A DNA stretch of 37,571 nucleotides, taken from the NCBI GenBank assembly GCA_052386455.1, contig JBQTKD010000079.1, positions 1-37,571 on the forward strand. Direction: 5' to 3'. Below, one piece after another: positions 7,040 through 14,177 of this stretch (position 1 is its first letter; every line of letters begins with the position of its first letter). This stretch comes from JBQTKD01 sp052386455 (GTDB taxonomy: Bacteria > Actinomycetota > Actinomycetes > Sporichthyales > Sporichthyaceae). The notes under the pieces are model-generated. The model searched no databases. It worked only from the letters and a program-made list of their open reading frames with translations, and had not been told where the DNA came from. The position numbers were made by a program, and so were the translations under genes.

Positions 7040-7714
7040 ATGCCCGGCCAAGAGACCTCGACGCCCACGCTGAGCCACGTGCTGCTCGGCCTGCTCTCGA
7101 TCCGCTCGTGGACCGGATACGAGCTGACCAACCAGATCCGGCACAGCCTCGGCCACATCTGGCCGTCCTCGGACGCCAACGTGTACCGCGAACAGCAGCG
7201 GCTCGTGCGGCTCGGCTGGGCCGAGGCGACCGACGAGGCCGCCGGCCCGGCGCGGACCCGCAAGCGGTACACGATCAGCGCCGAGGGCCGCGCGGTGCTC
7301 GACGACTGGCTCGCCAGCGCACCCTCCCCCGCGGTCCTCCAACTCGAATCGATGCTGCGGGTCTGGTTCGCGGACGCAGGCAGCACCGAACAGCTCGGCA
7401 ACGCTCTACGCGCGGCCGCTGCAGACGCACGCACGTCGCTGGACCATGTCGTCGCGGTCTTCGCGCGCTACCTCGACGGGGAGGGCGCCTTCGAAGAACG
7501 CGCCCACCTCAACGCGATGGTCGGCGAACTGGTCGCGGACCTGTTCGGCCTACTGGAGCAGCGGTGCGCAGGGCTTGCCAAGGAGGTCGAGGCCTGGCCA
7601 ACGACCAAGGGCATCGGCCTCGACCCGACCGCCCGCGCCCGCATGCAACGCGTCGTCGCCACCTACGGCCGCACCCCGCCCAAGCCAGGAGGCGTACACG
7701 AACACTCCCGATAG
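7040..7714 (+). CDS. PadR family transcriptional regulator
   Basis: This 224-residue protein has an N-terminal winged-helix PadR domain (about 10-95). It contains TLSHVLLGLLSIRSWTGYEL, the recognition-helix region PSSDANVYREQQRLVRLGW, and the wing with RTRKRYTISAEGRAVLDDWL. A C-terminal helical domain (about 100-200) of the Vir-type dimerisation class follows. PadR proteins typically repress a neighbouring gene and release DNA on binding a small aromatic or drug-like ligand. The likely targets are itself and the divergent HD protein, through the palindromes at 7009-7031. No Shine-Dalgarno is visible, which fits the proposed leaderless start. The stop codon lies inside the left arm of the hairpin at 7708-7767. 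Confidence 0.92.
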   Translation: MPGQETSTPTLSHVLLGLLSIRSWTGYELTNQIRHSLGHIWPSSDANVYREQQRLVRLGWAEATDEAAGPARTRKRYTISAEGRAVLDDWLASAPSPAVLQLESMLRVWFADAGSTEQLGNALRAAAADARTSLDHVVAVFARYLDGEGAFEERAHLNAMVGELVADLFGLLEQRCAGLAKEVEAWPTTKGIGLDPTARARMQRVVATYGRTPPKPGGVHEHSR

Positions 7715-7767
7715 TGCAGTCCAGGCACGCGAAATGCCGAAAACGCGTACCCGAACTGCACTATCGG
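7708..7767. terminator. Bidirectional hairpin between padR and htpX
   Basis: A 13-bp perfect inverted repeat (CCGATAGTGCAGT at 7708-7720, ACTGCACTATCGG at 7755-7767) encloses a second stem, ACGCG/CGCGT (7727-7731 and 7744-7748). It lies between convergent genes and overlaps the padR stop codon. There is no T-tract, so termination is inferred from structure and position. The long loop is unusual for a simple terminator, and it could instead be a dispersed intergenic palindromic element. Confidence 0.55.
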
Positions 7768-7783
7768 CGCAGATTGGGGCGGG

Positions 7784-8644
7784 CTAGTGCTGGTGGCCGC
7801 GGGCCATGGCCTCGAGGCGCGCGATGCGCTTGGCCATCGGCGGGTGGGTGGCGAAGGCGCCGGCCAGGCCGCCGCGGAACGGGTTGGCGATCATCAGGGC
7901 GCTGGCGGCCTCGAGCTGCGGCTCCTTGGGCAGCGGACGCGCGGCGCTGCCGGCCTCGAGCTTGCGCAGGGCGCTGGCCAGGGCGAGGGGGTCCCCGGTG
8001 AGTTCTGCACCGGAGGCGTCTGCCTGGTACTCGCGCGAGCGGCTGATCGCGAGCTGGAGCATGCCCGCGGCGATCGGCCCGAGGATCATCACGAGCAGGC
8101 CCACCAGCGGGTTGGGCCGGTTCTCGCGGTCTCCGCCCATGGGCAGGAACATCGCGAAGTTGGCAAGGAACATGATCACCGATGCGCAGGTGGCCGCGAC
8201 CGAGGAGATCAGGATGTCCCGGTTGTAGACGTGGGAGAGCTCGTGGCCGAGCACGCCGCGCAACTCTCGCTCGTCCAGAATCGCCAGGATGCCCTCGGTG
8301 CAGCAGACCGCGGCGTTGCGCGGGTTGCGTCCCGTGGCGAACGCGTTGGGCGCGGCAGTTGGGGAGATGTAGAGCGCCGGCATCGGCTGACGGGCCGTCG
8401 TGGAAAGTTCGCGAACGATCCGGTAGATCGCCGGCGCCTCGGCTTCGCTGACCGGCCGGGCGTGCATGGCGCGCAGCGCGAGCTTGTGGCTATTGAAGTA
8501 CGCGTACCCATTCAAGCCGAGCGCGAGCACGAGCGCGATGACCAGTCCGCCGGATCCAAACAGGGACCCGGCGAAGATGATCAGCGCCGACAGCACGCCC
8601 AGCAACAGGGCGGTCTTGAGTCCGTTCCAGTGGCGGTGGTGCAT
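7784..8644 (-). CDS. htpX: HtpX-type M48 membrane zinc metalloprotease
   Basis: This 286-residue M48 peptidase has the zinc motif HELSH at residues 134-138 and the third ligand E205 in SREYQADA. N-terminal transmembrane segments (about 10-30 and 33-50) and two more (about 148-170 and 180-200) place the catalytic domain at the cytoplasmic face. HtpX proteins degrade misfolded membrane proteins under stress. Length and motif spacing match the family, and all catalytic residues are intact. The ATG at 8644 has GGACGAGGAC upstream. The C-terminus ends in a His-containing tail, GHQH. Confidence 0.96.
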   Translation of the reverse strand: MHHRHWNGLKTALLLGVLSALIIFAGSLFGSGGLVIALVLALGLNGYAYFNSHKLALRAMHARPVSEAEAPAIYRIVRELSTTARQPMPALYISPTAAPNAFATGRNPRNAAVCCTEGILAILDERELRGVLGHELSHVYNRDILISSVAATCASVIMFLANFAMFLPMGGDRENRPNPLVGLLVMILGPIAAGMLQLAISRSREYQADASGAELTGDPLALASALRKLEAGSAARPLPKEPQLEAASALMIANPFRGGLAGAFATHPPMAKRIARLEAMARGHQH

Positions 8645-8733
8645 GTCCTCGTCCTGCCCCCTTTGCTGCCGGCCGTCGCGGGCCGGGCGTTCACATCATG
8701 AACGCTTTCTCCGGTGGAGACGTTCCGGCACGC

Positions 8734-10584
8734 CTACTTGGGGAGCGGGGCCCCGCCCTTCTGCAGCGTTCCGTTGACGGTGAGCTGGTAGGGCGCGTAG
8801 CGCTCGAGCTGTTCGGCGCGGTCCTCGAGCCCGACGATCGCGACGACGGTCGGGTACCCGGCGAACGCGGACAGCTCGGCGGCCTCGAGATCGAGGTCGA
8901 ACGCGTCCCGGTAGGTGCGGACCAGCGCACGCTTGCCGGCCTGGTCGAGCCCGACGAGGCGAACGGTCCAGCTCTCCACCGGACGCCCGCCGAAGACGGC
9001 GCCGACGAGCGAATCCGGCGGGTTTTCGCCGAACTCCGGGACGCGCAGCGCCTTGACCCCGCGGAACTGCAGCGACCGCAGCTGCGCCCCTGCCAGATCG
9101 CGGCCCTTGGCGCGTAGCGCCACGTAGTCGACGCCGTTCGGCGCGGCACCCGGCAACGCATAGGCCGACTCGATTCGGAAGTTCACCGCGGCTGCGAGAT
9201 CGGGGCTCGTGACGTGCGACCGGTTCGCGCCCAGCACCTTCGACCCGCGCGCGGACGCGAGATTGTCCAGCAGATTCATCAACTGGTAGTCCCGCAGCAC
9301 GTCCATGACCAAGGTCCCGGGCGCGAGCTCGTCCAGCGCGGCCTGCACGGAATCGAGCCCGCGGCGCACGCCGTCGTTGTGCAGCGTCGTGATGATCGAC
9401 GGCCCGAACCGGCCCTGCAGGTAGAGCAGGAACGACCAGGCGTTGCCGTAGTCGGCCAGCACGTCGGAGTTTCCGCCCTCGTCCTCCCACACCGTGAGGG
9501 AGTTCTGCGGACCGCCGCACGGGATCGGGTTCGGGTTCCCCGGACCCTTCGTGAGGCCGTGGCCCTGGAAGCAGTACAGGTGGCTCTCGGCGCCGCGGCG
9601 CGACACCGGAGTCGTCGTCTCGGCGTACCCGACGACGGACTCCGCCATGTCCGAGAGGCCCTCGTTCAGCCAGAGTGTCTCGGAGCGGTCCCGGTAGGAC
9701 TGCAGCAGGTGCTGGTACTCGTGGGCAAAGGTCGCCTCGTACATCCGCGCACGTCCGGGCCGGGAGTCGCACAGGTCCGGCTTCGGCTCGTTCGGCGGGT
9801 TGGCGCCGGTGCGGTGCTCCCAGTCGAACGCGTCGATGGTCATCACGTTGCGGTTGGTGATCTGGTTGAAGATCGCGGCGAAGAACCCGGCGATGTAGGT
9901 CCGGTTGTTCTCGAAGTCGTAGAAGTTCCCGTCGCGGACGTTGTCGACGAGCGTGACGGCTGCGGCGCCGTTCCCGCGGAAGTCGAGGCCGAGCGGCTCG
10001 AGCTGACCCGGCGAGAGCGTGCCGTCGGCGTCCGGCGCGGTGCTGAACGCCTTGGACTCCGCGGGCAGGATCCGCTCGGTGAACTCGGCGATCAGCCGCT
10101 CCGCCTGCGCCTTGGTGACGACCGTCGGGTCCTTTTTCCTGGCACGGCAGTCGCCCTGGGGGAACGCGGTGCCCGTCGAGACGTCGTCCGTGCCGCTGGC
10201 CACCCACACCTCCATGGCCGGGCCGGCGGCGACGAGCGTGTACTCCTTGAGGTAGATCCCCACCAGAGGAGTGCCGGTACGAGTCGTCTCGTCGATGGAC
10301 GGCCAGCGCCGCACCGCGCCCACCGCCGGCGTCGCGGCGGCAGGCCGGCGCTGCGCGAGCAGGGCGCGCGCCCCGTCCACGTCCAGGGTGCTGCGGCCGA
10401 GCGCCGCGGCGAGCTCCGGGGAGAGCGCGAACTCGGTGACCGCCGGGAACTCGACGGCCCGGCCGGGGTCCAGGGCGGGGTCGTACGCGGCGGCACGGGC
10501 CGCCGGGGCACCGAGCACCACGGCGGTGGAGAGCGCGAGCGCGGCCGCGAGCCCGATCGCCAGCCGGCCTGGACCTACTCGCAT
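8734..10584 (-). CDS. Secreted HEXXH zinc metalloprotease
   Basis: This 616-residue protein starts with a Sec signal peptide (about residues 1-33, ending in APAARAAAYD). The catalytic centre is HEYQH at 288-292, followed by NEGLSDMAE with E308 as the likely third ligand. This gluzincin arrangement resembles M6/immune-inhibitor-A-like and MA-clan extracellular proteases. The N-terminal about 170 residues look like a propeptide, and the C-terminal about 200 residues form a separate domain that I do not recognise. Cysteines at C146, C272 and in LYCFQG and PCGGP suggest disulphides. The ATG at 10584 was chosen because the signal peptide starts there; the frame stays open 57 codons upstream without sense. 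The protein is expected to be extracellular. Confidence 0.85.
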   Translation of the reverse strand: MRVGPGRLAIGLAAALALSTAVVLGAPAARAAAYDPALDPGRAVEFPAVTEFALSPELAAALGRSTLDVDGARALLAQRRPAAATPAVGAVRRWPSIDETTRTGTPLVGIYLKEYTLVAAGPAMEVWVASGTDDVSTGTAFPQGDCRARKKDPTVVTKAQAERLIAEFTERILPAESKAFSTAPDADGTLSPGQLEPLGLDFRGNGAAAVTLVDNVRDGNFYDFENNRTYIAGFFAAIFNQITNRNVMTIDAFDWEHRTGANPPNEPKPDLCDSRPGRARMYEATFAHEYQHLLQSYRDRSETLWLNEGLSDMAESVVGYAETTTPVSRRGAESHLYCFQGHGLTKGPGNPNPIPCGGPQNSLTVWEDEGGNSDVLADYGNAWSFLLYLQGRFGPSIITTLHNDGVRRGLDSVQAALDELAPGTLVMDVLRDYQLMNLLDNLASARGSKVLGANRSHVTSPDLAAAVNFRIESAYALPGAAPNGVDYVALRAKGRDLAGAQLRSLQFRGVKALRVPEFGENPPDSLVGAVFGGRPVESWTVRLVGLDQAGKRALVRTYRDAFDLDLEAAELSAFAGYPTVVAIVGLEDRAEQLERYAPYQLTVNGTLQKGGAPLPK

Positions 10585-10787
10585 GGGTGCCCCCTCGTGT
10601 CGCCCTGGGACTACTGTGAAGGACACAACGGCACGAAGGGGACACACCGCGACGTCTTGCCCAATTCGTTCCAAACCCGGGATTGCCCCTCGAAGCGGGT
10701 TGGAAGAACGTGAACAGAACCGGACGATTGATCCGGATCGGTACCACCATCGCACCTCGTGTGCGCGACGACCAGGACGGACGGCCA

Positions 10788-11246
10788 GTGACCTCTGACC
10801 AGCGGTCGGCGCACGCCGCCGGCGACGTCAGAAGCCTTCCGGAGGCCGTCGCCGACCCTCTCGACGCCTCCGAGCTGGGCCTTCTCGAAGCCGAGCTCCT
10901 CGAAGAGCCGCTCACCGGGCCCGAGGCGGACCGCGCGATCTCCGTCCCGGTCGACTACGTCGACGAACTCGAGGACGACGACTTCGACTGGGAACAGGCC
11001 CGGCGCAGCCGGCGCGAACGCGCCCGCTTCCAGCAGCGCATGGCGCGGCTGCGGCTGTACTCGTACTTCATGACGTTGGCGGCGTGCGTCTTCGCCCTGA
11101 TGACGTTCATGTACCTAGTCCAGGGCAGCGGGGACTCCGACGCCACGTTCCTCTCCCTCGGCGGGCTCTTCGCCGGAATGACGGTCTTCCTGCTCTGGGC
11201 TGCGGTGCGCGTCACCCACGTCGGAGAGGCCGAGCACCACCACTGA
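10788..11246 (+). CDS. Two-TM membrane protein with acidic N-terminal region
   Basis: This 152-residue protein from GTG 10788 has an N-terminal acidic, low-structure region (to DELEDDDFDWEQ) and then a basic Arg-rich stretch (RRSRRERARFQQRMARLRL). Two transmembrane helices follow (about 90-112 and 120-142), and the short tail ends EAEHHH. The acidic/basic N-terminal half should be cytoplasmic. I do not recognise the family. The frame is open back to 10683, but that part lies in the promoter space divergent from the metalloprotease and has no clear start signal. Confidence 0.72.
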   Translation: MTSDQRSAHAAGDVRSLPEAVADPLDASELGLLEAELLEEPLTGPEADRAISVPVDYVDELEDDDFDWEQARRSRRERARFQQRMARLRLYSYFMTLAACVFALMTFMYLVQGSGDSDATFLSLGGLFAGMTVFLLWAAVRVTHVGEAEHHH

Positions 11247-11275
11247 CCTGCGCGCTTTCGTTGCGCGAGCGCAGG
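11247..11275 (+). terminator. Possible terminator hairpin after the two-TM gene
   Basis: CCTGCGC (11247-11253) can pair with GCGCAGG (11269-11275) directly after the stop codon. A shorter competing GCGC/GCGC stem exists inside. There is no T-tract, so the call is weak. Confidence 0.35.
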
Positions 11276-11410
11276 CTGCCAGCGAAAAGTCCGATTCGAG
11301 TGGGGTCGTCCGAGTCGTCCCCCGAACGGAGCATTCGCGTTGCTCGTGAGATACGCGGGTTTCTTGAATACGGGTTGTCAGCAAACGACCCGATCCAAGG
11401 GAGCTCCGCA

Positions 11411-12259
11411 ATGTCGCCTCGAATCGCCAAGGCTGCGCAGGTCGCCGCACTCGCGCTGCCGCTCGCCTTCATGTTGGGGCAGACGTCGGCCAGCGCCGGC
11501 GTGGCCCCCGACGGTGCAGCCTCCGGCCTGATCGGCGAGGCCTCGCGCGCCACCTCCCAGGCCGGCGACAGCGCCGGCCCGGCTTCGGTCGGCAAGGCCG
11601 GTCCCGCGTCGCAGGACCCGCCCGGCGGCCTCGGCGGCGGCGAGGTCGGCTCGGGTCAGGGCGAGGGCGTTCCGAACGCGTACCCGGGCGCCGACCCGTA
11701 CGCGGGCTCGGCTCCGCAGGCCCCGTACGCCTCCCCGGCCCAGCAGGCTCCGGCTCCCTCGCAGGCGATGCCCGGCTCCCCCGACTCCGTCTCCGGCAAC
11801 AGCCAGGGCATCCCCGGCTCGCCCGAGTCGGTCTCCAACTCTCCGGAGCCGATGCCCGCCCCGCAGCCGGTGCCGGCCGCGCCGCAGAGCACCGCCCCGG
11901 CCCCCCAGGCTGCGGCCCCGAGCGCTCCCGAACCCGTCGCCCCGCGCACCCCCGCGGCCGCGACCGCCGAGAACCCCGCCACCACTCCCGGTGCGACCGC
12001 TCCTGCCGCTCCCCCGGCCGACGCCGCGGCCCAGCCCCCGAGCAGCCCCGACGGCACCGTGACCAACGCCTACGACCCGGCCCGGCAGCAGCAGGCCTCA
12101 GCGGCCTCGACCTCCGCCGAGCAGGCCCGGGGCCAGGCTGCGGCCGCTCAGGACCAGGCGATGGGCCAGACCTACGGCGCTCCGTTCGACGGCTCCGCCG
12201 GTCAGCCGGCCGGGGACCCCGGGATGAGCGAGCGCGACCTGCCCGCCCTGCCCAACTAG
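11411..12259 (+). CDS. Secreted Pro/Ala/Ser-rich low-complexity protein
   Basis: This 282-residue protein has a Sec signal peptide (about 1-29, AALALPLAFMLGQTSASAG). The rest of the chain is almost entirely Pro, Ala, Ser, Gly and Gln, with no globular domain. A short degenerate repeat of the type PGSPDSVS / PGSPESVSNSP is visible near residues 118-145. A Gln/Ala-rich segment (QQQASAASTSAEQARGQAAA) lies near the end, which finishes ERDLPALPN. There is no sortase motif or second TM. It may be a cell-wall or extracellular filler or linker protein; the function is unknown. The ATG is preceded by GGGAG at about 11399-11403. Confidence 0.75.
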   Translation: MSPRIAKAAQVAALALPLAFMLGQTSASAGVAPDGAASGLIGEASRATSQAGDSAGPASVGKAGPASQDPPGGLGGGEVGSGQGEGVPNAYPGADPYAGSAPQAPYASPAQQAPAPSQAMPGSPDSVSGNSQGIPGSPESVSNSPEPMPAPQPVPAAPQSTAPAPQAAAPSAPEPVAPRTPAAATAENPATTPGATAPAAPPADAAAQPPSSPDGTVTNAYDPARQQQASAASTSAEQARGQAAAAQDQAMGQTYGAPFDGSAGQPAGDPGMSERDLPALPN

Positions 12260-12278
12260 TACCGCTACCGCTGACCGT

Positions 12279-12311
12279 AAGCGCCTGGGTGCCTCGAGCA
12301 CCCGGGCGCTT
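12279..12311. terminator. Strong hairpin between convergent genes
   Basis: AAGCGCC-T-GGGTGC (12279-12292) and GCACCC-G-GGCGCTT (12298-12311) pair around the 5-nt loop CTCGA. It lies 20 bases after the stop of the secreted low-complexity protein and just beyond the expected end of the opposing small gene, so it probably serves both. No T-tract follows. Confidence 0.7.
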
Positions 12312-12321
12312 CGGCGTCGCC

Positions 12322-12596
12322 CTAAACCGCTGCGACGGACAGGCGGCCAACTGCGTCTGCGCCCCGCCGAGGAGGGCGCCGAGGGCAGCCGAGGCGCATT
12401 CCGCGTCGGGCGCGGCCGCGATCGGATCGCCGCCGGTGTCGAGTACCTGCTGGACGACCTCGCGACCCTGACGGATCTCGAGGCGGCTGCGGCCCTCGGG
12501 CAGGTCGACGACCACCCAGAAGCCCTCGGCCGTGGGCAGGGGTTCGGGCACGTAGGTACGGCCACCGATGCGCGGTTCGCCGTACCGCTCCGTCAT
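12322..12596 (-). pseudogene. Small protein gene with displaced stop codon (function unknown)
   Basis: From ATG 12596 the minus strand encodes a plausible soluble protein beginning MTERYGEPRIGGRTYVPEPL, then GFWVVVDLPEGRSRLEIRQG and GALLGGAQTQLAACPSQRF. Its codons have the strong third-position GC bias of real genes. The frame has no stop at the expected end. It reads through the hairpin at 12279-12311 and then antisense through the secreted-protein gene to 11469. A TAG at 12322-12324, one frame away, sits exactly where the coding signal fades, giving an expected length of about 91 residues. A one-base indel near the 3' end is the simplest explanation. I do not recognise the family. Confidence 0.5.
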
Positions 12597-12678
12597 GACC
12601 GAGACGAGGTTGGGCCCGGGCCGCTGTGGCACGACGAGCCAAGTTGGTTCACTTTGTGTCGCGCACTACGCTCCCCGC

Positions 12679-14001
12679 ATGCTGCGGCCGGGCGATCCGA
12701 TCGATCCGGAGCGCCTGCTCGAATTGGATCGGGCGCTGCTCTGGCACCCCTACTCCTCGCTGACCGCTCCCGGTCCGACTCAGGCGGTCGTCGGCGCCTC
12801 CGGCGTGCGACTCGAGCTCGCCGACGGCCGCGAGGTGATCGACGCCATGTCCTCCTGGTGGGCGGCGATCCACGGCTATCGCCACCCGGTTCTCGACGCC
12901 GCGGTACGCGACCAGGTCGACCGCATGGCGCACGTGATGTTCGGCGGCCTGACGCACCCCGGCGCGGTCGGGTTGGCGCAGCGCCTCGTGGCGCTCACGC
13001 CCGAAGGCCTGGACCACGTCTTCCTGTCCGACTCCGGTTCGGTGTCTGTCGAGGTCGCGATCAAGATGGCGCTGCAGTACTGGCAGGGCCGGGGCGAGCC
13101 GCGTCGTCGCCTGCTCACGGTCCGGGGCGGCTACCACGGCGACACGTTCGCGACGATGGCCGTGTGCGACCCCGTCGGGGGCATGCACTCCCTGTTCCAG
13201 GGCTTTCTGACGGAGCATCTGTTCGCACCTCGGCCCGGGGACGGGTTCGACGCCCCGCTGGACGAGGCCTGGCTCGCCGCCACGCGGACCCTGCTGCGGG
13301 AGCACGCCGCCCAGGTGGCCGCGGTGATCGTCGAACCCGTCGTCCAGGGCGCCGGAGGCATGCGTTTCCACTCCCCCGCTCACGTTCGCGCGCTGCGCGA
13401 GCTGTGCGACGAGTTCGGGACGCTGCTGATCCTGGACGAGATCGCTACCGGCTTCGGCCGCACGGGCACGCTGTTCGCCGCGGAGCACGCAGGCGTGGTG
13501 CCGGACGTGCTCTGCGTCGGCAAGGCCATGACGGCCGGGTACCTCTCCATGGCCGCCACGCTGTGCACCGGCGAGGTCGCCGAGACGGTCTGCTCGCCAG
13601 CGGCCGGCGGGGCGCTCATGCACGGCCCCACCTACATGGGCAATCCCCTGGCGTGCGCCGTCGCATGCGCGAGCATCGACCTGCTTCTCGGCCAGGACTG
13701 GGCGGGGCGCGTCGCCGCGATCTCGGCGGGGCTGGCGGCGGGCCTGGCCCCCGCGCGCGACCTCCCCGGCGTGGCCGACGTCAGGGTGCTGGGGGCCATC
13801 GGCGTGATCGAGACCCACGAGCCCGTCGACGTTCCCGCCGCGACCGCCGCGGCCCTGGCCGCGGGCGTCTGGATCCGACCCTTCCGGAACCTGATCTACA
13901 CGATGCCGCCCTACGTGACAGGTGCCGAGGACCTCGCCACGATCTGTACTGGCCTGCTCGCGGCGGCAGCCGCCGGCGCGCCCGACGACACACGGAGGTA
14001 A
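12679..14001 (+). CDS. bioA: Adenosylmethionine-8-amino-7-oxononanoate aminotransferase
   Basis: This 440-residue PLP enzyme converts 7-keto-8-aminopelargonate to 7,8-diaminopelargonate in biotin synthesis, using SAM as amino donor. BioA-type features are LWHPYSSL near the N-terminus, the MSSWWAAIHGY segment, and GGYHGDTFATM. PLP contacts include D253 in ILDEIATGFGRTG, with the Schiff-base lysine K282 in VGKAMTAGYLSM and the GPTYMGNPLACAVA segment. The ATG at 12679 gives the family N-terminus; an upstream in-frame extension overlaps the divergent small gene. No bioB, bioD or bioF is in the window. About 175 bp without a gene separate it from korA. Confidence 0.94.
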   Translation: MLRPGDPIDPERLLELDRALLWHPYSSLTAPGPTQAVVGASGVRLELADGREVIDAMSSWWAAIHGYRHPVLDAAVRDQVDRMAHVMFGGLTHPGAVGLAQRLVALTPEGLDHVFLSDSGSVSVEVAIKMALQYWQGRGEPRRRLLTVRGGYHGDTFATMAVCDPVGGMHSLFQGFLTEHLFAPRPGDGFDAPLDEAWLAATRTLLREHAAQVAAVIVEPVVQGAGGMRFHSPAHVRALRELCDEFGTLLILDEIATGFGRTGTLFAAEHAGVVPDVLCVGKAMTAGYLSMAATLCTGEVAETVCSPAAGGALMHGPTYMGNPLACAVACASIDLLLGQDWAGRVAAISAGLAAGLAPARDLPGVADVRVLGAIGVIETHEPVDVPAATAAALAAGVWIRPFRNLIYTMPPYVTGAEDLATICTGLLAAAAAGAPDDTRR

Positions 14002-14177
14002 CCTGGCCCGGCAGTGCCCTGACGGCGGGCAGGCGACCCGCCCGACCGTGTACCAGCCCACCAGCACGCGCTGGCGCGCGCGTGCGACCGAGCGGCCTCC
14101 TACGTCGGCGGCTCGATCGGACGACGCTCTACCAATTTGTTCGCTCGCAAGCTCGCTCACATGTGGAGACCTGCCTC

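Noticed and set aside
12654..14177. Very long open frame fused in front of korA (over 1,100 codons in total)
   Set aside because: The upstream 500 codons run out of frame through bioA and are Arg/Pro/Gly-rich noise. KorA starts normally at GTG 14178 with a ribosome site.
14002..14177. Possible small gene or RNA between bioA and korA
   Set aside because: No frame with codon bias, no stable long hairpin and no recognisable RNA motif; probably the korA leader and promoter.
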